In this document: in pieces, positions 56,904 through 64,000 of the stretch | Numbering within the stretch: position 1 is the stretch's first letter | How the letters are laid out: each line of letters begins with the position of its first letter | DNA from: Paraburkholderia sejongensis | Lineage (GTDB): Bacteria; Pseudomonadota; Gammaproteobacteria; Burkholderiales; Burkholderiaceae | DNA: 64,000 nt | Direction of reading: 5' to 3' | Assembly: GCF_020880815.1 (NCBI RefSeq) | Contig: NZ_JAJITD010000020.1 | Span: forward strand, 1-64,000 | Notes under the pieces: model-generated | The model's input: the letters and a program-made list of their open reading frames with translations, nothing else | Told to the model about the DNA's origin: nothing | Database searches by the model: none | Translations under genes and position numbers: made by a program

Positions 56904-59645
56904 TCAGTGCGCCTCTTCCCAGTTCAGCCCGGCGCCGACCTCGGCGACCAGCGGCACCTTCAGCGCGGCCACGCCGCACATCAGTTCAGGCAGACGCTTG
57001 CGCACTTCCGACAATTCGGCGTCCGGCACTTCGAGAATCAGTTCGTCGTGCACCTGCATGATCATGCGCGTGCCGATCTTCGAATCTTCGATCCACTTCT
57101 GCACCGCGATCATCGACAGCTTGATCAGGTCGGCGGCCGTACCCTGCATCGGCGCATTGATTGCCGCGCGCTCTGCTGCCTGCCGACGCGGCCCGTTGCC
57201 GCCGTTGATTTCCGGCAGCCACAGACGGCGGCCGAACACGGTTTCGACGTAACCCTTCGCCTTCGCGCTCAAACGCGTCTCGTCCATATAACGCGCGACG
57301 CCCGGATAGCGCGCGAAATAACGGTCGATATACATCTTCGCCGCGTCGCGCGTGATGCCGAGGTTGGCCGACAGGCCGAACGCGCTCATCCCGTAGATCA
57401 GGCCGAAGTTGATGACCTTCGCGACGCGCCGTTGATCGTTCGACACTTCGAGCGGCGTCACACTGAAGATCTCGGCAGCCGTAGCGCGGTGAATATCCTC
57501 GCCTTGCGAGAACGCGCGCATCAGCGATTCGTCGCCGGAGATGTGCGCCATGATGCGTAGTTCGATCTGCGAATAATCGGCGGACACGAGTTTGTGTCCA
57601 GGCGGCGCGATGAACGCCTCGCGAATGCGGCGGCCTTCGCCGGTGCGCACCGGAATGTTCTGCAGGTTCGGATCGTTCGACGCGAGCCGCCCGGTCACCG
57701 CGACCGCCTGTGCGTAATTCGTATGCACGCGGCCGGTCTGCGCATTGACCATGCGCGGCAGCTTGTCGGTGTAGGTGGATTTCAGCTTCGACAGGCCGCG
57801 ATGCTCGAGCAGGATTTTCGGCAGCGGATAGTCTTCGGCGAGCTTTTGCAGTACTTCTTCGTCGGTCGACGGCGCGCCGCTCGGCGTCTTCTTGACGACC
57901 GGCAATTCAAGCTTCTCGAAGAAGATCTGACCGATCTGCTTCGGAGAACCAAGATTGAATTCGCCGCCGGCCAGTTCGTACGCTTTGCTTTCGAGCTCGA
58001 TCAGCCGCGCGGCGATTTCGCTGCTTTGCTGACGCAGCTTCTCCGCGTCGATCAGCACGCCGGTGCGCTCCATCTTGCGCAGCACCCGCGAGGTCGGCAC
58101 TTCTATCTCGCTGTACACGTGCTCGAGCGTCTTTTCGGCGGCGATCTGCGGGTACAGCGCCTGATGCAGGCGCAGCGTGATGTCGGCGTCTTCGGCCGCG
58201 TATTCGGCGGCTTTATCCAGCGCGACTTCGTCAAAGCCGATCTGTTGCGCGCCCTTGCCGCAAATCTCTTCGTACTTGATCGTCTTCACGCCGAGATGGC
58301 GCAGCGCGAGGCTGTCCATGTCGTGCGTGCGATGCGATTCGAGCACGTACGATTCGAGCAGCGTGTCGTGCTGCACGCCGCGCATTTCGATGCCGTAATT
58401 CGCGAGCACCTGTTCGTCGTACTTCAGATGCTGGCCGACCTTCTTGCGCTCTTCGCTTTCGAGCCACGGCTTGAGCTTGCCGAGCACTTCGTCGCGCGGC
58501 AGTTGCACGGGCGCGTCCGGGCCGCGATGAGCGAGCGGCACGTAGGCGGCGCGGCCCGCTTCGACCGACAGCGACAGGCCGACGATCTGCGCGGTCATCG
58601 GATCGAGCGAGGTGGTCTCGGTATCGAAGGAGGTCAGTTCGGCCGCGTTGATCTTTTCGAGCCACGCGTCGAACTGTTCCCACGTCTGCACGGTGTCGTA
58701 ATGGCGCTCATGGTCGACCGACAACGCGGGCGGCACGTCCGTTTCCGGACCTTCGACCGCATCGGCGATTTCGACCTCGCGCAGCCAGGTCTTGAAGCCG
58801 TGGCGCGTGAACACCTCGCGCAGTTCTTCGCGCGACTCCGGCCGGCTCTGCAAACTTTCCCCGATCGACACGATGTGGTCGGTCAGATTGCAGTTGCGCT
58901 CGACGGTCACGAGCTTGCGCGCCATCGGCAGAAAATCGAGAGCGCGGCGCAGATTGTCTCCCACCGCACCTTTGATCTCGCTCGCATGTGCGACGATGCC
59001 GTCTAGCGAGTCGTATTGCGTGAGCCATTTGAGCGCGGTCTTCGGTCCGCATTTATCGACGCCCGGCACGTTGTCGACGGTATCGCCGATCAGCGACAGG
59101 TAATCGACGATGCGTTCCGGCGGCACGCCGAACTTCGCGATTACGCCTTCGCGGTCGAGCGTTTCGTTGGTCATCGTGTTGACCAGCGTGACGCGATCGG
59201 ACACGAGTTGCGCGAGGTCTTTGTCGCCGGTAGAAACGACCACCTTCATGCCGAGCTTTTCGGCTTGCGCGCACAACGTGCCGATCACGTCGTCGGCTTC
59301 GACGCGTTCGATCATGAGCAGCGGCCAGCCGAGCGCGCGCACCGCGACGTGAATCGGTTCGATCTGACGCGACAGATCTTCCGGCATCGACGGGCGGTTC
59401 GCCTTGTAGTCCGGATACCAGTCGTCACGAAATGTTTTGCCCTTGGCGTCGAACACGCACGCGCTATACTCTGCGGTAACTTCCTTGCGCATGCGCCGGA
59501 GCATGTTGATCATCCCGTAGAGCGCACCCGTCGGGCTACTGTCGGGACCGCGCAGATCAGGCATCGCATGGTAGGCCCGGTATAGATAACTCGAACCGTC
59601 GACCAACAGCAGGGTCTTACCTTCAAGGCTTCGTTCTTCAGGCAT
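56904..59645 (-). CDS. polA: DNA polymerase I
   Basis: A 913-residue Pol I. The N-terminal 5'-3' exonuclease (TLLLVDGSSYLYRAYHAMPDL at the start) is intact, the 3'-5' exonuclease keeps SFDTETTSLDP, and the polymerase motifs are VSADYSQIELRIMAHISGD, RRVAKVINFGLIYGMSAFG and MIMQVHDELILEVP. Its start codon is one base from that of the divergent LOG gene, so its promoter and ribosome binding site must lie inside that gene. No clear Shine-Dalgarno is seen. Confidence 0.96.
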   Translation of the reverse strand: MPEERSLEGKTLLLVDGSSYLYRAYHAMPDLRGPDSSPTGALYGMINMLRRMRKEVTAEYSACVFDAKGKTFRDDWYPDYKANRPSMPEDLSRQIEPIHVAVRALGWPLLMIERVEADDVIGTLCAQAEKLGMKVVVSTGDKDLAQLVSDRVTLVNTMTNETLDREGVIAKFGVPPERIVDYLSLIGDTVDNVPGVDKCGPKTALKWLTQYDSLDGIVAHASEIKGAVGDNLRRALDFLPMARKLVTVERNCNLTDHIVSIGESLQSRPESREELREVFTRHGFKTWLREVEIADAVEGPETDVPPALSVDHERHYDTVQTWEQFDAWLEKINAAELTSFDTETTSLDPMTAQIVGLSLSVEAGRAAYVPLAHRGPDAPVQLPRDEVLGKLKPWLESEERKKVGQHLKYDEQVLANYGIEMRGVQHDTLLESYVLESHRTHDMDSLALRHLGVKTIKYEEICGKGAQQIGFDEVALDKAAEYAAEDADITLRLHQALYPQIAAEKTLEHVYSEIEVPTSRVLRKMERTGVLIDAEKLRQQSSEIAARLIELESKAYELAGGEFNLGSPKQIGQIFFEKLELPVVKKTPSGAPSTDEEVLQKLAEDYPLPKILLEHRGLSKLKSTYTDKLPRMVNAQTGRVHTNYAQAVAVTGRLASNDPNLQNIPVRTGEGRRIREAFIAPPGHKLVSADYSQIELRIMAHISGDESLMRAFSQGEDIHRATAAEIFSVTPLEVSNDQRRVAKVINFGLIYGMSAFGLSANLGITRDAAKMYIDRYFARYPGVARYMDETRLSAKAKGYVETVFGRRLWLPEINGGNGPRRQAAERAAINAPMQGTAADLIKLSMIAVQKWIEDSKIGTRMIMQVHDELILEVPDAELSEVRKRLPELMCGVAALKVPLVAEVGAGLNWEEAH

Positions 59646-59646
59646 T

Positions 59647-60390
59647 ATGACTAAGAGAAAAGTGATTCCGAGTCTGCGATCGCTCGCAGATCAAGAGCGC
59701 GCAACGGCCAAAAAAGCCCGCGCATCGTGGCAGATGTTCACGATTATGGCAGAGTTTATCGAGGCGACCGAGTACCTGTCGGAGATTCGCCCGGCTGTCA
59801 GTATCTATGGTTCGGCGCGTCTGAAACCCAACACGCCGTACTACAAACTGGCCACGCAGATCGCCCGCAAATTGTCCGACGCGGGCTTCGCGGTGATCTC
59901 CGGCGGCGGCCCCGGCATCATGGAAGCGGCCAACAAAGGCGCGCATGCGGGCAAGGCGCCGTCGGTCGGTCTGAACATCGAACTGCCGCACGAGCAATCG
60001 GGCAACCAGTGGCAGGACATCTCGCTGCGCTTCCGTCATTTCTTCACGCGTAAAGTCACGTTCGTGAAGAACTCGGACGCGGTCATCGTGATGCCTGGCG
60101 GCTTCGGCACGCTCGACGAACTCGCGGAAGTTCTCACGCTCATCCAGACCAAGAAATCGCGTCACGTGCCGATCATTCTGGTCGGCGCCGAGTTCTGGGA
60201 AGGGCTGCTCGCGTGGTTCAAGAGCTCGCTGATTCCGATGGGCCTGATCAATCCGACCGACATCGATCTGATGCAGGTAATCGACGATCCGGACCAGGTG
60301 CTCGAAGCGGTGCTGAAGTTCTATGAAGATCGCGAGGAAGGCGAGCAGCATCCGGTGAAGTCGGACGAAGACCGGATGTTCTATCTGTAA
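59647..60390 (+). CDS. LOG/TIGR00730 family Rossmann-fold protein
   Basis: A 247-residue protein of the lysine decarboxylase-like/LOG family, which includes cytokinin-riboside phosphoribohydrolases and nucleotide-5'-monophosphate nucleosidases. Motifs: GGGPGIMEAANKGA and PGGFGTLDEL with the catalytic Arg/Glu surroundings. Likely cleaves nucleotide monophosphates at the N-glycosidic bond. Start codon one base from that of divergent polA. Confidence 0.9.
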   Translation: MTKRKVIPSLRSLADQERATAKKARASWQMFTIMAEFIEATEYLSEIRPAVSIYGSARLKPNTPYYKLATQIARKLSDAGFAVISGGGPGIMEAANKGAHAGKAPSVGLNIELPHEQSGNQWQDISLRFRHFFTRKVTFVKNSDAVIVMPGGFGTLDELAEVLTLIQTKKSRHVPIILVGAEFWEGLLAWFKSSLIPMGLINPTDIDLMQVIDDPDQVLEAVLKFYEDREEGEQHPVKSDEDRMFYL

Positions 60391-60423
60391 CGATGCAAGC
60401 CGCGGGCCCCGAAGCATCGCAAC

Positions 60424-60999
60424 ATGGACCACCCACTCACCTCGCCCGAGCCCGGCGCCGGACTCGCGCCCACCCCAACGGTGCGCGAAATCTTCAGCGG
60501 CTTTCTCGGCCTGGGACTGATCTCCTTTGGCGGCGCGTTACCGCTCGCGCGCCGCGCACTCGTCGAACAACGCCGCTGGCTCAGCGCTGAAGATTTCACC
60601 GACCTGCTCGGCCTCTGTCAATTCCTGCCGGGCGGCAACGTGATCAATCTGTCGGTTGCGATGGGAATGCGCTTTCGCGGCTTGCCGGGAGCGCTGGCCG
60701 GCTTGCTCGGGCTGATCGCCGGACCTTCACTGGTGGTGATCGGCCTCGGCGTGCTGTATGAACACACGCAAAACGATCCGCATGTACGCCATCTGTTCGC
60801 GGGGCTCGCGGCGGCCGCGTCGGGCCTGCTCATCTCGATGGCGATCAAAATCCTGCTGCCGTTGCGCAACAAGCCGCTCGCCGCGCTGATCGCGGCGCTC
60901 GGCTTCGTTGCGATTGCGATCCTGCGGCTGCCGCTGCTGCCGACCATGCTGGTGCTCACGCCGCTCAGCATTTATCTCGCCGCGAGGAGCGCACGATGA
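60424..60999 (+). CDS. Chromate transporter, N-terminal half (short-chain CHR)
   Basis: A 191-residue membrane protein of the CHR family: GFLGLGLISFGGALPLARRALV and LCQFLPGGNVINLSVAMG. It is one of a pair of half-size proteins that act together where the classic ChrA is a fusion. It overlaps the second half by four bases. Chromate efflux or another anion is the family-level role. Confidence 0.88.
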   Translation: MDHPLTSPEPGAGLAPTPTVREIFSGFLGLGLISFGGALPLARRALVEQRRWLSAEDFTDLLGLCQFLPGGNVINLSVAMGMRFRGLPGALAGLLGLIAGPSLVVIGLGVLYEHTQNDPHVRHLFAGLAAAASGLLISMAIKILLPLRNKPLAALIAALGFVAIAILRLPLLPTMLVLTPLSIYLAARSAR

Positions 61000-61526
61000 C
61001 TCACACACTCGTTGCGCTCGCGGTTATTTTCAGTCAGCTGTCGCTGCTCGCGTTCGGCGGCGGCAACACGATTCTTCCGGAGATGCAGCGCCAGGTGGTC
61101 GATGTGCATCACTGGATGCCGGCCAGCGAATTCAGCGCGCTGTTCGCGCTCGCGCAGGCCGCGCCGGGGCCGAACCTGATGATCGTCACACTGATCGGCT
61201 GGCATGTGGCCGGCTGGGCTGGGATGCTGGTGACGTCGATTGCAAAGTTCGGGCCGTCGTCGATTGTGACGATCCTCGCGCTGCACGCGTGGGAGCGCTT
61301 CAAGGACCGGCCGTGGCGACGCTACGCGCAACTCGGCCTCGTGCCGGTGACGGCCGGTATCGTCGCGGCGAGCGCGGCGGTGATCGCGCGAGCCTCGAAC
61401 CCGACCGCGATCGCGTGGGCGATCACCGCATTCACCGCGGTGCTCGCGACGAAGACGCGGATTCATCCGTTGTGGCTGCTGGCGGCGGGAAGTCTGATCG
61501 GTTTGAGCGGGTTCGGACAAGGTTGA
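60996..61526 (+). CDS. Chromate transporter, C-terminal half (short-chain CHR)
   Basis: A 176-residue CHR-family partner: LSLLAFGGGNTILPEMQRQVV and FALAQAAPGPNLMIVTLIGW, followed by four more hydrophobic segments. The ATG overlaps the preceding stop (ATGA). The two halves are expected to form a heterodimer with opposite membrane orientation. Confidence 0.88.
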   Translation: MTHTLVALAVIFSQLSLLAFGGGNTILPEMQRQVVDVHHWMPASEFSALFALAQAAPGPNLMIVTLIGWHVAGWAGMLVTSIAKFGPSSIVTILALHAWERFKDRPWRRYAQLGLVPVTAGIVAASAAVIARASNPTAIAWAITAFTAVLATKTRIHPLWLLAAGSLIGLSGFGQG

Positions 61527-61747
61527 ACCAGCCGAACTCCTGACCAGTTATGCCCATAGGTTTCGTGCTGAAAGAGAAAGGTTCGGTAAGCTAAGCTTTC
61601 CGCTTACTCCCTTAGATTGCTCAGCCCGGCACAAGCCGGCGCTTGCGCCGCGCGCAGACAGGCTCGTAAAGCGCCGCGGGCGATGCCGGCAGTCCCGCTC
61701 AGGACACCCGCATCGCCCGCCGCATCCGCCTCAGGTTACCGGCGCGG

Positions 61748-63277
61748 TTACTGGAACGCCACCTCCGCAAAGCTGCGCAGCTTGCGACTATGCAATCGAT
61801 GCAGCCCGTTCATCCGCAGCAGCTCCATCGCCTTCACCCCGATCTGCAGATGCTGATCGACCTGCGCGCGATAGAACTGATCCGCCATGCCCGGCAGCTT
61901 CAGCTCGCCGTGCAACGGCTTGTCCGACACGCACAGCAAGGTGCCGTACGGCACCCGGAAGCGAAAGCCGTTCGCGGCGATCGTCGCGCTTTCCATGTCG
62001 AGCGCGATCGCGCGGCTTTGCGACAGCCGCTGCACCGGTTCGCGATGATCGCGCAGTTCCCAGTTGCGGTTGTCGACGCTCGCGACCGTGCCGGTGCGCA
62101 TCACGCGCTTCAACTCGACGCCGTCGAGCTGTGTGACCTGCGCGACCGCGCGTTCGAGCGCGACCTGCACTTCGGCAAGCGCCGGGATCGGCACCCACAG
62201 CGGCAGATCGGCGTCGAGCACGTGGTCCTCGCGCACATAGCCGTGCGCGAGCACGTAGTCGCCGAGACGCTGGGTGTTGCGCAGCCCCGCGCAGTGGCCG
62301 AGCATGATCCACGCGTGCGGGCGCAGCACCGCGATGTGATCGGTGATGGTCTTCGCATTCGACGGCCCGACGCCGATGTTGATCATCGTGATGCCGCTGC
62401 CGTCCGCGCGCTTCAGGTGATACGCGGGCATCTGCGGCAGCCGCGGCGGCGGCGTGCCTTCCTGGGCCTGCTCGCCGAGATTCTCGTTGTAGGTGACGAC
62501 GTCGCCGGGCTCGACGAACGACGTGTATTCGCTGCGGTACGCGCGCAGTTCCTCGTCGTCGGTACGGGTCATCATGTTGCGGCCCAGTTTGACGAATTCG
62601 TCGATATAGAACTGGTAGTTCGTGTACAGCACGTAGTTCTGCACGTGCGTCGGCGAGGTCGCGGTGTAGTGCTTGAGCCGGTGCAGCGAGAAGTCGACCC
62701 GCGCCGCGGTGAACAGCGCGAGCGGATGCGGCTCGCCCGGCAGCGGTTCATAGGTGCCGTTGACGATCCGGTCGTCGAGCAGCGCGAGGTCCGGCGTATC
62801 GAAGATGTCGCGCATCAGGGACAGGCGCTCGCGGTCCAGATCGCCTTCGAGGTGAATGCCCTCGGCAAACGCGAAATGAATCGGGATCGGCTGATCCGAT
62901 ACGCCGACTTCGATCCGCACATGATGGTTTTTCGCCAGCAGCCGCAGTTGCTCGCGATAGTAGTTGCCGAACAGGTCGGGCCGCGTGACGGTCGTCTCGA
63001 ACACGCCCGGCCCCGCGACGAAGCCGTACGAGCGGCGCGAATCGACGTGCGTGTTGACCTCGGTGCGCACCCGCACGAACGGATAGCAGGCGCGCACGCG
63101 ATTGACAAACTGCTCGTTGCGGCGGTAGCGCGCGAATGCATCGCGCAGGAACGAAGTGTTTGCCTCGTAAATCGCGGCGAGGCGGGTGACGGCCTCGGCC
63201 GCGTCGTCGAAGCCCTCGGTGGGGAAGCTGTTGGCGGGAGTTTGCACCGTGCGTTGATTGATATCGTTGTTCATCAT
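61748..63277 (-). CDS. amn: AMP nucleosidase
   Basis: A 509-residue enzyme that splits AMP into adenine and ribose-5-phosphate. N-terminal Amn-specific domain and C-terminal phosphorylase-like fold with INIGVGPSNAKTITDHIAVLRPHAWIMLGHCAG and ALDMESATIAANGFRF. Slightly longer than E. coli Amn (484). Two adjacent Met codons begin the frame, after AGGGGTGAACG. Confidence 0.94.
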   Translation of the reverse strand: MMNNDINQRTVQTPANSFPTEGFDDAAEAVTRLAAIYEANTSFLRDAFARYRRNEQFVNRVRACYPFVRVRTEVNTHVDSRRSYGFVAGPGVFETTVTRPDLFGNYYREQLRLLAKNHHVRIEVGVSDQPIPIHFAFAEGIHLEGDLDRERLSLMRDIFDTPDLALLDDRIVNGTYEPLPGEPHPLALFTAARVDFSLHRLKHYTATSPTHVQNYVLYTNYQFYIDEFVKLGRNMMTRTDDEELRAYRSEYTSFVEPGDVVTYNENLGEQAQEGTPPPRLPQMPAYHLKRADGSGITMINIGVGPSNAKTITDHIAVLRPHAWIMLGHCAGLRNTQRLGDYVLAHGYVREDHVLDADLPLWVPIPALAEVQVALERAVAQVTQLDGVELKRVMRTGTVASVDNRNWELRDHREPVQRLSQSRAIALDMESATIAANGFRFRVPYGTLLCVSDKPLHGELKLPGMADQFYRAQVDQHLQIGVKAMELLRMNGLHRLHSRKLRSFAEVAFQ

Positions 63278-63427
63278 CGTTCACCCCTATTGATGAGACG
63301 ACCTTACCACGGAACCCGGCGCCGCCAAATGTCAACCACAGGCTGAAGACGGGCTTGCACACGGTTCGCGCGCGTTGCGCGAAAGCGGCGCAAAATAAGG
63401 CCGCGCGCCCGTACGCGAGGCCGGATT

Positions 63428-63436
63428 TGCTAAAAT
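63428..63436 (+). promoter_or_regulatory. Extended -10 promoter of DUF2782 gene
   Basis: TGCTAAAAT is an extended -10 element 25 bp upstream of the ATG; CGGAGA precedes the start codon. Confidence 0.6.
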
Positions 63437-63461
63437 CGGCGCACCCTTTCGGAGAATCACC

Positions 63462-63854
63462 ATGAAGCCGCTCCTTCCCATCGCCGTTGCGCTGGCTTTA
63501 GCCTTCGGCAACGCCGCGATGGCTGCCCCCGTCGACGAACCGCCGCCCGCCGACGCGCCCCAGTCGGCCAATGAACGGGCCGGTCTGCCGGACCTGGCGA
63601 AGATCAATCGCCCCGCCGCGGAGGTCAGCTCGAAGGTCGAAATCAACGTTCCGCGCACGCCGAGCTTCCACGAGGTGAGCCCGAGCGGCACCGAAATCAC
63701 GGAGTATCGCGACAAGGGCAAGCCGGTCGAAATCAACGTGCATTCGAATTTCGGCACGCGCTACCAGATGAGCGCGCCGCTCGACACGTCGCCGACCGTC
63801 CACGACAGCGGCCGTCCGAGCACCCGTTTGCCGTCGGTGAACCTGCGCTACTGA
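63462..63854 (+). CDS. DUF2782 domain periplasmic protein
   Basis: A 130-residue protein with a Sec signal (cleavage near AMA-AP). A Pro/Ala linker follows and then the DUF2782 segment (VSPSGTEITEYRDKGKPVEINV, SNFGTRYQMSA). Function unknown. In related genomes it sits near polA and homoserine kinase; the window ends before the next gene could be seen. Confidence 0.85.
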   Translation: MKPLLPIAVALALAFGNAAMAAPVDEPPPADAPQSANERAGLPDLAKINRPAAEVSSKVEINVPRTPSFHEVSPSGTEITEYRDKGKPVEINVHSNFGTRYQMSAPLDTSPTVHDSGRPSTRLPSVNLRY

Positions 63855-64000
63855 TCGATCCCGAAGCGGCGCGCCGGCACTTGCCGGGTCCCGCGCCGCG
63901 GCCCGTGTTCCCCGCAAGCGCAATCCGGATACGCCGAACCGCCTGGTTCGACACCGCCTCCACCCGCTTGCTGCCTACTTTTGTCGCACCTCGCACTGGC

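Noticed and set aside
55395..57560. 721-codon plus-strand frame across ndh and polA
   Set aside because: Shadow of two conserved genes on the other strand; no recognisable motif.
61676..61724. GCGGGCGATGC/GCATCGCCCGC hairpin after amn
   Set aside because: Stem is strong but has no T run in either direction and a long loop, so it is not listed as a terminator.

Overview
The window is GC-rich, dense, typical beta-proteobacterial chromosome, most likely Burkholderia or Paraburkholderia. Supporting signs are the rRNA leader sequence, gram-negative porins of the OpcP/Omp38 type, a DUF4148 protein, a DUF2782 protein, the rpsU-yqeY-dnaG-rpoD cluster and the xseB-ispA-dxs-folE2 order. It looks like chromosome 1, because rpoD, dnaG, polA, tsaD and dxs all lie here. 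Genus assignment is inference from remembered families, not from a search.

Layout. 1-300: promoter and leader of an rRNA operon that reads leftward out of the window. 660-2540: B12-riboswitch-controlled cobalt transporter cbtBA, divergent from a histidine-phosphatase-fold protein that has lost both catalytic arginines. 2968-6147: a two-domain KaiC-like ATPase in an operon with a hybrid histidine kinase. 6282-11892: a MarR regulator and a FUSC/DUF1656/HlyD/NodT aromatic-acid-type efflux operon with overlapping genes. 12118-14890: a Tat-exported molybdenum hydroxylase pair. 15146-21871: D-xylose ABC transporter xylFGH, divergent xylR and an aldose 1-epimerase.

22065-34568 is a metabolic and regulatory stretch: DUF4148 protein, PEP mutase/isocitrate lyase family enzyme, XRE-cupin regulator, DUF1338 (HglS-like) enzyme with divergent LysR, 4-hydroxyphenylpyruvate dioxygenase, pcaQ divergent from pcaHG (protocatechuate cleavage), a small H-NS-like protein with an altered DNA-binding loop, a LysE exporter, and an acyl-CoA synthetase divergent from a Crp/Fnr regulator across a perfect palindrome. 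34604-39590 holds an IS5-type transposase fragment, two convergent porins, a gene-poor lower-GC stretch and an unusual CAU-anticodon tRNA with a long variable arm.

39742-64000 is core genome: rpoD, dnaG, yqeY, rpsU, a BaiN-like flavoprotein, tsaD, folE2, dxs, ispA, xseB, a Rieske oxygenase, a sulfurtransferase, a dienelactone hydrolase, NDH-2, polA divergent from a LOG-family gene (start codons 1 bp apart), a split chromate transporter, AMP nucleosidase and a DUF2782 protein.

No CRISPR array, prophage or intact transposon was seen. The less ordinary items are the KaiC-like/kinase pair, the arginine-less phosphatase beside the B12 riboswitch, the long-variable-arm CAU tRNA, the H-NS-like protein without its minor-groove arginine, and several short ORFs embedded in operon junctions.
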